Position numbers and translations under genes: made by a program. The notes below the pieces were generated by a model that was not told the DNA's origin, searched no databases, and saw only the letters and a list, made by a program, of their open reading frames with translations. Shown in pieces: positions 6,840 to 15,381 of a DNA stretch of 33,475 bases. Location of the stretch: assembly GCA_905620495.1 (NCBI GenBank), contig CAJQTK010000041.1, positions 1-33,475 of the forward strand, written 5' to 3'. Origin of the DNA: an uncultured Candidatus Pelagibacter sp. Lineage in GTDB: Bacteria; Pseudomonadota; Alphaproteobacteria; Pelagibacterales; Pelagibacteraceae. Each line of letters opens with the position of its first letter. Within the stretch, counting starts at the first letter, position 1.

Positions 6840-7523
6840 ATGAAAAAAATATTATTTGTTTTATTGGCTTTAGGACTAACTATTTCAAATTTAGCTGCTC
6901 ATACATCTCACTATCAAAATTTTAAAAAAATCGAAATGGAGATATTAAAAGATGGCAAAGTTATTGGTTATAACTTCTATTTTTTCAATAAAGAAGATGA
7001 CGTCATAACGGTCAAAAATCAAATTCGGTTTAAGGTAGATTTATTTGGAGTTGAGGTGTTTAATTTTGAAGGCTATGGCATAGAAAAGTACAAAGATAAC
7101 AAGCTCATATCGTACGAGTCTAAAACAAAGCAAAATGATAAAGAAAAATTTGTAAATTTAATTTATAAACCTGAAAAAGATAAATTTGATATTAAGGGAT
7201 CTTCATATACTGGACTTGCTGGAACTAACAACATGGTTGGTAATTGGTGGAACCACCAAATATTACAAGCTGACTCTCAAATTAGCCCTGTATCAGGCAG
7301 TATAAAAGAGCAGGTTGTTACATTCTTAGCTAAAGAAAAAATTGAACTTTATGGAAAAATAATTGAAGTTGACCATTTTAAATTAACATCAAATGATAAA
7401 GATATTCCTAAAGACAAAAAGTTAGATTTTGATATTTGGTACGATAGTAAAAATGCTATGATTGTGAAAATTTCTTATTCAAGAATGGGTAATTGGGAAT
7501 ATAGATTAAAAAACTATCAGTAA
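6840..7523 (+). CDS. Exported DUF6134-like protein
   Basis: 227 residues with an N-terminal signal peptide (MKKILFVLLALGLTISNLAA), so likely periplasmic or outer-membrane associated. The rest is beta-rich with repeated polar strands and a WYDSKNAMIVKISYSRMG end, like the DUF6134 family of alphaproteobacterial exported proteins. The function is unknown. Single gene; its last 7 bases overlap the stop of the convergent flavoprotein fragment. Confidence 0.7.
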   Translation: MKKILFVLLALGLTISNLAAHTSHYQNFKKIEMEILKDGKVIGYNFYFFNKEDDVITVKNQIRFKVDLFGVEVFNFEGYGIEKYKDNKLISYESKTKQNDKEKFVNLIYKPEKDKFDIKGSSYTGLAGTNNMVGNWWNHQILQADSQISPVSGSIKEQVVTFLAKEKIELYGKIIEVDHFKLTSNDKDIPKDKKLDFDIWYDSKNAMIVKISYSRMGNWEYRLKNYQ

Positions 7524-7990
7524 AAATTTATTTTTTGATTTTTAAAGATAAATCTTTTAGTGCCATCGGATAAATCTAACTCCCAAACATTATCTTTATT
7601 AGAAATTTTTATAAGTTCACTATTAAAAGTACAGTTAATATTTTTTAGTAAATATTTGCTAATAGAATTATTTCCCTTATTTCCAATTATCTTAAGGTGC
7701 TTTTTATCTTTCTTCTTATTTGTATTTAGAAATATGTGTTTCCCTTGCCATGTTTTAACTATTTTTTTTGTAATAAGATTATTGATAAACCTTTTAAATG
7801 GGGCACTTTTTGGGGAAATATATTGAACACCATGATCAAAACTTTCCTTCTTATTAAACTTTTTATTAGATGATCTTCCCCCCCCCACACCTCTTGCCTT
7901 ATCATAAACATCTAATGAGTATTTTTTGCTAAGAATGTTGGCAATTGTAGCACCAGAAATACCTGAGCCAATAATACAGAAGTCCTTCAT
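7517..7990 (-). CDS. Truncated FAD/NAD(P)-dependent oxidoreductase (renalase / amine-oxidase-like)
   Basis: 157 residues. The N-terminal dinucleotide fold is intact: IIGSGISGATIANIL (G-x-G-x-x-G) at about 6-20 and the ARGVGGGRSS segment near 33-42, followed by FDHGVQY. Full-length family members run to roughly 320 residues. This one stops just after the LSDGTKR strand, so the substrate-binding half and the second FAD-contacting segment are missing. No remnant follows on this strand; the convergent DUF6134 gene begins at once. A G9 tract (7878-7886) encodes one more Gly than the usual GVGGR. Its ATG overlaps the pmbA TGA (ATGA), so it is translationally coupled. Probably a decaying gene, or a minimal domain. 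Confidence 0.7.
   Translation of the reverse strand: MKDFCIIGSGISGATIANILSKKYSLDVYDKARGVGGGRSSNKKFNKKESFDHGVQYISPKSAPFKRFINNLITKKIVKTWQGKHIFLNTNKKKDKKHLKIIGNKGNNSISKYLLKNINCTFNSELIKISNKDNVWELDLSDGTKRFIFKNQKINFY
7878..7886 (-). repeat. G9 homopolymer in coding sequence
   Basis: Nine consecutive C on the plus strand (G on the coding strand), exceptional in this AT-rich DNA, at codons of the GVGGG segment of the flavoprotein. Such tracts can slip during replication or sequencing. Confidence 0.85.
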
Positions 7991-9306
7991 TTACCTGCAA
8001 CAACCATGCCTTCTATTAACATTGTTGGTGCATTTGTTGAATATTTAAACTCAAGATCATCTGCCAAAGTTATATTTTTAAACATATCATTAAAGTTTCC
8101 AGCTATCGTAATTTCACTAACTGGATATTTAAATACACCATTTTCTACCATAAACCCTGTTGCTCCTACAGAGTAGTCTCCAGTAACTAAGTTGCTTCCA
8201 TGACCAATTGTTTCCGTAATATAAAGAGTTCTTTGATTTAATTTTAAAAGATTTTTGTATGAGATAGATCCTTTTTCAAAATATAGATTACTCGTTCCAC
8301 CACTTCTACCATTTGATTTTAGATTTAATTTTTTTCCATAATAAGTATCAACTAAATAATGCTTTAATACGCCTTGATCTACTAATTTTAATTCCTTAGT
8401 TTTAACTCCCTCATCATCAAAGTACCTTGAACCTAACCCTTTAACAATATCAGGTTTGTCAAAAACATTTATTGAAGTTGAAAATATTTCTTCATTTATT
8501 TTATCTTTTAAAAATGAGGTTCCTCTTGCTATAGAAGAGGCTGATATTGCGCTTGCTAAAACGCTTAATATTCCTTTTGAAATTCTTCTATCAAAAATAA
8601 TACTTATTTTTTCACTTTCTATTTTTTGAGGATTTAATTTTTGAATTGTTTTTTTAGCTGCCAATGATCCAATTTGACTCGGTCTAAGCATGTCATGTAG
8701 ATGACATGTGCTTGTAAATTCATAATCTTTTTGCATCTTATTATTGGCATTTTTTGCAACAGCCACACAAGATGCAGAGAAAGATGAAGACTTATATCCA
8801 TTTAAAAAGCCATCACTGCTTGCTAATATAAAATTCGATTTAGATTCTGAAAAACCAGTTTCTGTATTAATAATTTCTTTCTTTTCAAATGCTACTTCTT
8901 CAACTTCTTTTAAATATTCAATTTTTTCATCATTTTCTATATGGTCATCGTCATATAAATTTAAATCATTAATTTTTGTTGCCAGCAAATCTTTATCTGG
9001 CAGAGAATTAAATTCGTCTTCAGGTGTAATTTTTGTTGTTTCAATACATCTCTCTATTAAAGTTTGAATATTTTCTTCTGTTAGATTTGATGATGAAATA
9101 CTAGACTTCTTTTTACCTATATAAGTTGTTAAGCCAACCCCTAAACTATCCGATCTGTCAGACTCATCTAATTTTTTATTTCTAAAATTAACTGTTTCAG
9201 AAATTGAGTGCATTACTGCTGCAGTGGCATCTGTTGCACCTAGTTTTTTTGCTAAGTTTATGCAAAAAGATGCTGTTTTTTTTAAATAATCTTGATCTTT
9301 AACCAT
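7987..9306 (-). CDS. pmbA: PmbA/TldE metalloprotease-like subunit
   Basis: 439 residues, the normal length for PmbA (TldE). It shows the TldD/PmbA family pattern: an N-terminal VNFRNKKLDESDRSDSLGVG region, a middle beta-barrel part, then EKISIIFDRR, SRYFDDEGVKTKELKLV, GRSGGTSNLYFEKGS and the C-terminal VTGDYSVGATGFMVENG stretch. As expected it lacks the HExxxH site, which is on TldD. The two form a heterodimeric protease that processes small peptides (microcin B17, CcdA in E. coli). It follows tldD by 5 bases and overlaps the next gene, so one operon. Confidence 0.93.
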   Translation of the reverse strand: MVKDQDYLKKTASFCINLAKKLGATDATAAVMHSISETVNFRNKKLDESDRSDSLGVGLTTYIGKKKSSISSSNLTEENIQTLIERCIETTKITPEDEFNSLPDKDLLATKINDLNLYDDDHIENDEKIEYLKEVEEVAFEKKEIINTETGFSESKSNFILASSDGFLNGYKSSSFSASCVAVAKNANNKMQKDYEFTSTCHLHDMLRPSQIGSLAAKKTIQKLNPQKIESEKISIIFDRRISKGILSVLASAISASSIARGTSFLKDKINEEIFSTSINVFDKPDIVKGLGSRYFDDEGVKTKELKLVDQGVLKHYLVDTYYGKKLNLKSNGRSGGTSNLYFEKGSISYKNLLKLNQRTLYITETIGHGSNLVTGDYSVGATGFMVENGVFKYPVSEITIAGNFNDMFKNITLADDLEFKYSTNAPTMLIEGMVVAGK

Positions 9307-9311
9307 ATGAT

Positions 9312-10724
9312 TTATAATTGAGTTCCACCTACGGTCATTTTATCAATCAAAATTGAAGGCTGAGCAACTCCAACTGGCACACCCTGTCCTGCTTTTCCAC
9401 ATGTTCCAATACCTGGATCAAGCATCATGTTATTTCCAACTAATGAAACTTCCTTTAAAATTGATGGGCCATCACCTATTAATGTTGCACCTTTAATAGG
9501 AGCACCTATTTTTCCATTTATAATTTCATATGCTTCTGTACAATTAAATACAAATTTTCCTGAGGTAATATCAACCTGCCCTCCTCCAAAACTTACTGCA
9601 AATATGCCTTTATCAACTGATTTGATCATTTCTTCTTGAGAGTATTTTCCATTTAACATCATTGTGTTTCTCATCCGAGGGAGAACAACATGTTTGTAAC
9701 TTTCTCTTCTGCCACTTCCTGTAGATCTGGTATTCATTAATCTTGCATTCAAACGATCTTGCATAAAATTTTTTAATATACCGTTTTCAATTAAAACAGT
9801 TTTTTCCGTGGGGGTACCCTCATCATCGATTGTTAAGCTTCCTCTTCTATTGTGAAGTGTTCCATCGTCAACAATTGTTACACCTTCACTTGCAACTCTT
9901 TGTCCCATGAGATTATGAAAAGCAGATGTTTTTTTTCTATTAAAGTCTCCTTCTAAACCATGTCCTATAGCTTCATGAATAAGTATTGCTGGCCATCCAG
10001 GTCCTAAAACCACTTTCATTTCTCCAGCTGGCGCAGGTTTACTATCTAAGTTTACTGAAGCAATTCTGAATGCTTCGTCGCAAACTTTTTTCCAATTATC
10101 ATCTTTCAGATATTCATCATATGATTGTCTCCCACCAATTCCATAAACTCCTGTTTCTTTTTTTCCATTTTTTTCGAGCACCACCGAAACATTAAAACGA
10201 ATTAAAGGTCTAACATCGGTTAGTACTTCACCACCTGATCTAATAATTTCTATAGATTTATGTTCACCAGCAAAACTAGCTGTAACCTGCTGAACAATGC
10301 CTCCTTTTGCTCTAGTATAACTATTAATTTTTTTCAAAAGCTCTAATTTAGATTTAAACGATTTTTCTTCTATAGGATTGGTATCTTTATAAAGCTTCTC
10401 ATTTGTTTTTGGAATTTCATGATTATAAACTCCCTTCTGAGATTTCAATGTTGAGCTTAAATTGTCAGCTGATTGTTTTAATGAATTTTTTGAAATTTCA
10501 TTTGAATGAGAGTACGCAACAACTTCACCTGTTACCGCTCTTAAACCATAGCCTAAGTCAGAACTATAGCTGGAACTCTTAATTTTGTTATCATCAAGTA
10601 CAATCGACTCACTTTTAAAATTCTCCAAATAAAGTTCACCATCATCACATTTGTTTAAAGTTTCAGAAATAATATTTTCCGCATCTTTTCTTGATAAGTC
10701 AGTTTTTGTAAAAAAATCATTCAT
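9312..10724 (-). CDS. tldD: TldD metalloprotease, catalytic subunit
   Basis: About 470 residues. The zinc site HEAIGHGLEGD lies near residue 250, with downstream GQRVASEGVTIVDDGT, GSGRRESYKH and the C-terminal GNNMMLDPGIGTCGK segment, all typical of TldD. It forms the active protease with PmbA. A TTG at 10733 gives a slightly longer frame; the ATG at 10724 (MNDFF) is preferred. It is first in a minus-strand operon and diverges from the rhodanese gene across about 108 bp. No microcin-like precursor or CcdA-like partner is visible nearby, so the natural substrate is unknown. Confidence 0.95.
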   Translation of the reverse strand: MNDFFTKTDLSRKDAENIISETLNKCDDGELYLENFKSESIVLDDNKIKSSSYSSDLGYGLRAVTGEVVAYSHSNEISKNSLKQSADNLSSTLKSQKGVYNHEIPKTNEKLYKDTNPIEEKSFKSKLELLKKINSYTRAKGGIVQQVTASFAGEHKSIEIIRSGGEVLTDVRPLIRFNVSVVLEKNGKKETGVYGIGGRQSYDEYLKDDNWKKVCDEAFRIASVNLDSKPAPAGEMKVVLGPGWPAILIHEAIGHGLEGDFNRKKTSAFHNLMGQRVASEGVTIVDDGTLHNRRGSLTIDDEGTPTEKTVLIENGILKNFMQDRLNARLMNTRSTGSGRRESYKHVVLPRMRNTMMLNGKYSQEEMIKSVDKGIFAVSFGGGQVDITSGKFVFNCTEAYEIINGKIGAPIKGATLIGDGPSILKEVSLVGNNMMLDPGIGTCGKAGQGVPVGVAQPSILIDKMTVGGTQL

Positions 10725-10832
10725 AACAGTCAAATAGTGGTTATAATTATTTTTTCAATTGGTGTATTTTGCACATATACAAACTAACTAATTCTGGGTA
10801 ATTTTACTAATTAATAAAAAAAAGATTATAAA

Positions 10833-11195
10833 ATGAAAAAATTTGACGAATTAATGAAAATTTCTGATGAAATAACAAATATTTCTATAGAAGAGGCTAA
10901 AGAAAAACTAAACGATCCAAATGTACAATTTATAGATGTTAGAGATAAAAGTAGTTTTGAGGCAGAAACAATAGGTAATGCCATTAATTTGGAAAGAGGT
11001 TTGTTGGAATTTTATTTAGCAGACGGCAGTCCTTTAGAAAACGAAATGTTTAAAAACAACCCAGATAAAGAATACGTGGTATTTTGTGGTCTTGGTGGTC
11101 AAAGTACTCTTGCAACAAAAACAATGCAAGAAATGGGATTAAAAAATGTAAAAAATATGACTGGCGGAATGACTGAATGGAAAGAAAAAAAATAA
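10833..11195 (+). CDS. Single-domain rhodanese-like sulfurtransferase
   Basis: 120 residues. The rhodanese fold is shown by FIDVRDKSSFEAETIGNAINL (about 33-53) and the active-site loop Cys85-GLGGQS followed by ATKTMQEMGLKNVKNMTGGMTEW, the standard family end. It would carry a persulfide on Cys85 or sense sulfur or redox state; cytoplasmic, no signal peptide. First of a three-gene plus-strand set, with the next start 3 bases after its stop. Confidence 0.92.
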   Translation: MKKFDELMKISDEITNISIEEAKEKLNDPNVQFIDVRDKSSFEAETIGNAINLERGLLEFYLADGSPLENEMFKNNPDKEYVVFCGLGGQSTLATKTMQEMGLKNVKNMTGGMTEWKEKK

Positions 11196-11198
11196 TCT

Positions 11199-11561
11199 GT
11201 GAAAGTCTATTTTAATAACTCATGCAATATTTGTCGTGCTGAAATAAATTTATATAAAAAGCAAAATATTAAAAACATTGATTGGATTGATATTACTGGT
11301 AATAAATTAGCAGAAACAGAAACCCAAAAAAATAGCAAAACTCTTTTGCGAAGACTACATGTTAAAGATGGTGAAAAAATAATAGATGGTGCAGAAGCTT
11401 TTTTATTAGTTTGGAAAAAAATTCAAAAATATACATTTCTCTATACTTTTTTTAAATTGCCAATAATTTTTACTCTATTTTCATTCTTTTATGAAATTAT
11501 TGCTTTCTTTTTATATTTAAAAAATAGAAACAATTTTCTAAATAAATTTTTTACTTATTGA
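11199..11561 (+). CDS. DCC-family thiol-disulfide oxidoreductase-like protein (DUF393)
   Basis: 120 residues starting with GTG. FNNSCNICRAEINLYKK carries the Cys-x-x-Cys at residues 9-12 of the DUF393 (DCC) family, followed by IDWIDI and the later LLRRLHVKDGEKIIDGAEAFLLVW, which matches the family's R-h-h-G-x-x-x-x-G-A-x-A-h pattern. The first Asp of the usual Y-D-G-x-C is Asn here. A hydrophobic C-terminal segment (about 87-107) may touch the membrane. Adjacent to the rhodanese gene, so a shared thiol role is likely but inferred. Confidence 0.85.
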   Translation: MKVYFNNSCNICRAEINLYKKQNIKNIDWIDITGNKLAETETQKNSKTLLRRLHVKDGEKIIDGAEAFLLVWKKIQKYTFLYTFFKLPIIFTLFSFFYEIIAFFLYLKNRNNFLNKFFTY

Positions 11562-11592
11562 GAGTAGATATTAATTAAATTATATTTTTAGT

Positions 11593-12135
11593 ATGAAAAT
11601 TTTTATATTATTTCTATTCATAAGTAGTTTTTTTATTTCCGCACAATCATCTCAAAAGATTCTTCTAAATAAACTTTTTGATCAACTTGTAAAGGTTAAT
11701 GATTCAAATAATGCAGAAGAATTAGAAAAAAAAATTTGGTCTATTTGGATTAAACATCCAGATGATAATAGTTTAACTGAAAAATTAGAATTTGGTACGG
11801 AGCTCATGCAATACGGAGATTACAATTATGCATTAAGAGTTTTTGATAATATCATAGTTACTGATCCTAAATGGTCTGAAGCTTGGAATAAAAGAGCAAC
11901 CGTGTATTTTTTAATGAGTCAATTTGGAAATTCTCTAGGTGATATTGAGAAAGTTTTAAGTATAGAACCTAGACATTTTGGAGCTCTATCAGGACAAGCA
12001 AGAATTTTTATAAAACTTCAAAAATATGAAAAGGCTATTGAAAGTATAGAAAGAGCCTTGAAGTTCTACCCATCATTTAAAAGTCGTGAACTAATACCTG
12101 AAATTGAAAGATTAATTAAAGAAGACAGTATTTAA
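11593..12135 (+). CDS. Exported TPR-repeat protein
   Basis: 180 residues with a signal peptide (MKIFILFLFISSFFISAQSS). Two to three tetratricopeptide repeats follow: LMQYGDYNYALRVFDNIIVTDP, AWNKRATVYFLMSQFGNSLGDIEKVLSIEP, and ALSGQARIFIKLQKYEKAIESIERAL. TPR units bind partner proteins; the partner is unknown. Likely periplasmic. Its stop is one base from the stop of the convergent coiled-coil gene. Confidence 0.88.
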   Translation: MKIFILFLFISSFFISAQSSQKILLNKLFDQLVKVNDSNNAEELEKKIWSIWIKHPDDNSLTEKLEFGTELMQYGDYNYALRVFDNIIVTDPKWSEAWNKRATVYFLMSQFGNSLGDIEKVLSIEPRHFGALSGQARIFIKLQKYEKAIESIERALKFYPSFKSRELIPEIERLIKEDSI

Positions 12136-12136
12136 G

Positions 12137-13225
12137 TTAATCTTTTTTAGCTCTTTTTCTTGAGATTAACTGAGTTAATGAATCGACCATCAGGTCAGAA
12201 GCTTTAAATATTTCATTAGATTTAAATTCGTGTGAAGAATTTTTTTCTGGGTTTGATTTATCTTCAATAACTATTCCTTCATCTGGAGAATTATTTTTTA
12301 TATATATCAATAGTAACCACTCCTCGTCTGGAGTTTCGTCCCATTTAATAAATATCTCACCAGTTTCAAACCTTTGATCAATACATCTGAAAATAGACAT
12401 ATGCCTAGTTAAGTGGCGTTTATTAAGTTGAAACACCAAACTACTTGCACTTCTATAAAAACTTTCAAGAGAGAGTTCAATTTTTTGTCTAGCTATGTTA
12501 TAATCTTTTTCTTTTTGTAATAAAGTTTCTCTATCCTCATCACCTTGAATTTTTACTCCTAACGCTTCAACTCTTTCTCTAATTTTTTGATCTCTAATTA
12601 TTCTATATTTATCTTTTAATTTTTCTATTCTTGCCTGAAGACCTGCATAATCATCTCTTTTTTCTTTTAAAGATATTTTTTCAATTTTTTCTAATTCTTT
12701 AATTTCTCTTATTCCAAATTTTTCGATTTGTTTTTCTAACTGCAACTGTTTAAGGAATTGTTTCTGCCTTGCTGCGTGTTCAGCCCTAATTAATGCTTGC
12801 TCCTTACGTAAAAATAATTTTATGTCTCTTGCTCTTTCTTTTTCTAATTTAATTTCTTCTTTTAAATTTTTTTCTTGGAGTTTGGTTTGAAGCTCTTCTT
12901 CTTTTATTTTTTGTTTATAAATTAATATTTTTTCTTTTTCTCTTTTTTCAATTTCTTCTAATTTTCTTTTTCTTTTTTCATCTGTTTTTAATATTTTATA
13001 TTCAAGTATCTTGTTTGCAAAAAAATTAAAGAATGCCTGTATGTGTTTCTCTAAACTAAAATTAATTTTAAAATTAAATTCAGGTTTTAAAGAATGCTGA
13101 AGTTTAATTATTCTTGATATTAAGCCCACTCTTTTTTTTACAGGTATTTTTCTAGCTGGCTTTTTTTTTACAGGTTTTTTTCTAGCTGGCTTTTTTTTTA
13201 CAAGATTTTTTTTTATGTTTTTCAT
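12137..13225 (-). CDS. Coiled-coil protein with histone-H1-like basic N-terminus, function unknown
   Basis: 362 residues; not recognised as a named family. Three parts can be seen. Residues 1-33 are Lys/Pro/Ala/Arg-rich with a repeated KKKPARKKPV unit, like histone H1 tails. Residues about 75-255 are a highly charged, Leu/Ile-phased coiled coil (EEIEKREKEKILIYKQK and so on). Residues 255-362 look globular, with a SIFRCIDQRFETGEIFIKW strand and DEEWLLLIYIK. No signal peptide. A DNA- or RNA-binding structural role is possible but only inferred from composition. Converges with the TPR gene with a one-base gap. Confidence 0.75.
   Translation of the reverse strand: MKNIKKNLVKKKPARKKPVKKKPARKIPVKKRVGLISRIIKLQHSLKPEFNFKINFSLEKHIQAFFNFFANKILEYKILKTDEKRKRKLEEIEKREKEKILIYKQKIKEEELQTKLQEKNLKEEIKLEKERARDIKLFLRKEQALIRAEHAARQKQFLKQLQLEKQIEKFGIREIKELEKIEKISLKEKRDDYAGLQARIEKLKDKYRIIRDQKIRERVEALGVKIQGDEDRETLLQKEKDYNIARQKIELSLESFYRSASSLVFQLNKRHLTRHMSIFRCIDQRFETGEIFIKWDETPDEEWLLLIYIKNNSPDEGIVIEDKSNPEKNSSHEFKSNEIFKASDLMVDSLTQLISRKRAKKD
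13141..13200. repeat. Two tandem 30-bp units in the coiled-coil gene
   Basis: 13141-13170 and 13171-13200 differ at one base and share a CTAGCTGGCTTTTTTTTTA segment; a decayed third unit begins at 13201. Each 30-bp unit encodes ten residues of the Lys/Pro/Ala tail. Confidence 0.85.
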
Positions 13226-13255
13226 ACTTTAAATAAGTTATGATTTATCAATATA

Positions 13256-14446
13256 TTACTGATAAATATAGTCTCTTGTGATAGGTGTTGATGTATAACT
13301 CTTTGTTAATTGTATTTGGTACACAACCTGGTCACCCCATCTGAAAGCAATTTCACATCCCGTCAGGTAAAATTCCCACATTCTAAAAAACCTTTCATCA
13401 AACATTTCAATAATTGGTGTTTTATTTTTTATGCAGTTTTCTTTCCAATGTCTTAAAGTGTGTGAGTAATGCAATTTGAGCACTTCAATATCAGATATAA
13501 TTAAGCCTGCTTTTTCTATAGGTGTGGTTAACTCACTTAAGCTTGGCGTATATCCTCCTGGAAATATATACTTTGTTATCCATGGATGTGGGTCCCCAGG
13601 TGGGTTAACAGAACCTATCGTGTGAATTAAAGAGACACCATCCTTATTAAGCAACCTTTCAATTTGCTTAAAGAATGTTTTATAAAATTTTCTACCCACA
13701 TGCTCAAACATTCCAATACTTACAATTCTATCAAATTTTTCATTTAATTCCCTGTAGTCTATAAGCTTATATCTAACTTGATTTTCCATATTAAGTTCCT
13801 TAGCTTTTTTCACACAATAACCAAATTGCTTTTCTGATAAAGTTATTCCCGTCACTTCGCAATTTGCACTTTTGGCAATATCAACGGCTAATGATCCCCA
13901 ACCACATCCAATATCAAGGATCTTTTGATTTGGTTGTATGTTTAATTTTTTAATTATGTGTTGTATTTTATTATTTTGGGCATCTTCTAATGTATCATTT
14001 TCATTTTTAAAATACGCACACGAATATTGTTTTTTAGGATCTAAAAATAGATCATATAATTCATCTGAAAGGTCATAATGATGGGAAACGTTCATTTTAG
14101 ATTTTTTTATAAAATTAAAATTTGTCAGATACCTATACGAACCACTTAGTTTATTTATAAATTGACTAAAAAAATTTATTTCCTTTCTTCCGATATTCAT
14201 AAGTGCCAGATCTAAAAAGTCAGTTAGAGTTCCGTTTTCAATGACGATATCTCCATCAGAATAGGCTTCTCCAAAATATAAATCAGGACGAAATAGTAGC
14301 TTATAATGAAGTTTCTTATTTAAAATCTTAAGTGTAATTGGATTTTTATTTTTTGGAGAACCTATAATATATTTTTTTGAATAAGCATCTATTAATAAAA
14401 AGCCATCAGTTTTAAATCTTCTATTTAAAAATCTTGCTAGCTGCAT
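13256..14446 (-). CDS. cfa: Cyclopropane-fatty-acyl-phospholipid synthase (SAM-dependent)
   Basis: 396 residues, the normal length. HHYDLSDELYDLFLDP (122-137) is the family entry motif. ILDIGCGWGS (176-185) binds SAM, EHVGRKFY follows, and FPGGYTPSLSE and the C-terminal RMWEFYLTGCEIAFRWG stretch are characteristic. It adds a methylene to unsaturated acyl chains of membrane phospholipids from SAM. The gene abuts the DapA-like gene with no gap (stop at 14447-14449, ATG at 14444-14446), so they share a transcript. Confidence 0.93.
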   Translation of the reverse strand: MQLARFLNRRFKTDGFLLIDAYSKKYIIGSPKNKNPITLKILNKKLHYKLLFRPDLYFGEAYSDGDIVIENGTLTDFLDLALMNIGRKEINFFSQFINKLSGSYRYLTNFNFIKKSKMNVSHHYDLSDELYDLFLDPKKQYSCAYFKNENDTLEDAQNNKIQHIIKKLNIQPNQKILDIGCGWGSLAVDIAKSANCEVTGITLSEKQFGYCVKKAKELNMENQVRYKLIDYRELNEKFDRIVSIGMFEHVGRKFYKTFFKQIERLLNKDGVSLIHTIGSVNPPGDPHPWITKYIFPGGYTPSLSELTTPIEKAGLIISDIEVLKLHYSHTLRHWKENCIKNKTPIIEMFDERFFRMWEFYLTGCEIAFRWGDQVVYQIQLTKSYTSTPITRDYIYQ

Positions 14447-15331
14447 CTATGCCACCTTTAAAGAGCCCAGAGTAAAGTTTAATTTATTAAGCTCTTCTAT
14501 TAATTGAAGTTTATCTTTTTCACTTAAGAGGCTAATAGGTGGTAGAACATTTCTATAAATTTCATCTTCATCAGACATGAAAGAATGTAATCCAGATATT
14601 AAATTAAATTTTTCAAAAGTATTTCTGACATTACACAGCATTTCATTTGTTGTTTGTTCTTTTTTATCAATAAAATCATCATAAACCTTTCTAGATAAAT
14701 CTGCGGTTACATTACAAGTTGCAGTAATAATCCCAGCACACCCTAATTCTAAGCCTTTTAAAAGTTTTGACTCTGATCCTGGCAAAACAGAAAAGTTGTC
14801 TATTTTTAGATGTTCATAAAGATTGTATGAGCTATCCTTAACCCCAACTATCTGCTTTGGATACTTTTTGACAAGTTCCTCAACACATTGAATACTAAAT
14901 TTATAACCACACAGTTTTTCAAAATTGTATAAAATAATTTTACTATCAGGCATTGCTTCTACTACCCTTGAATAAAACTCTATTACCTCTTTATCACCAT
15001 ATTTATAGTAAGCAGGTGGCATAATTAAAAAATCATTAAAATTTAAGGATGTGGCTACGCTCATCAAATTGATAGTTTCACTTAAAGAATTAAGTCCTGT
15101 TCCAATTAAATATTTATCTTTGTATTTACTTTTTGATAATTGATTCAACAAACTAATTTTTTCGCTGATAGATATAAGTTGAGCTTGCCCTGTGCTTCCA
15201 AAAATAGCAACTCCATGACAACCCTGGTCTATTATTTTTTCAGCATGGTTAACAGTTTTTTCAATATTTAAGCTTAAGTTGCTATTAAATATTGACATTG
15301 ATGCCGCATAAATGCCTTTTATTTTATTCAT
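14447..15331 (-). CDS. Dihydrodipicolinate synthase / N-acetylneuraminate lyase family aldolase
   Basis: 294 residues, a complete TIM-barrel class I aldolase. GSTGQ (45-49) stands where DapA has GTTGE, Tyr135 (LYNFEKL) is the conserved catalytic Tyr, and Lys165 (VGVKDSS) is the Schiff-base lysine. The Glu-to-Gln change in the first motif and the FEK in place of the usual N-x-P-x-R/S after the Tyr suggest a substrate other than aspartate semialdehyde. It could be another pyruvate-dependent 2-keto acid aldolase. First gene of a pair with cfa. The family is sure; the reaction is not. Confidence 0.88.
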   Translation of the reverse strand: MNKIKGIYAASMSIFNSNLSLNIEKTVNHAEKIIDQGCHGVAIFGSTGQAQLISISEKISLLNQLSKSKYKDKYLIGTGLNSLSETINLMSVATSLNFNDFLIMPPAYYKYGDKEVIEFYSRVVEAMPDSKIILYNFEKLCGYKFSIQCVEELVKKYPKQIVGVKDSSYNLYEHLKIDNFSVLPGSESKLLKGLELGCAGIITATCNVTADLSRKVYDDFIDKKEQTTNEMLCNVRNTFEKFNLISGLHSFMSDEDEIYRNVLPPISLLSEKDKLQLIEELNKLNFTLGSLKVA

Positions 15332-15381
15332 TTTTAAAACTTATATAAAATTAAAAATTAGTAAAGATGATAAAGTATTGA

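Noticed and set aside
8744..9067. 107-codon plus-strand frame inside pmbA
   Set aside because: Composition typical of an antisense frame (Ser/Phe-rich), no motif, no ribosome site; pmbA is complete across it.
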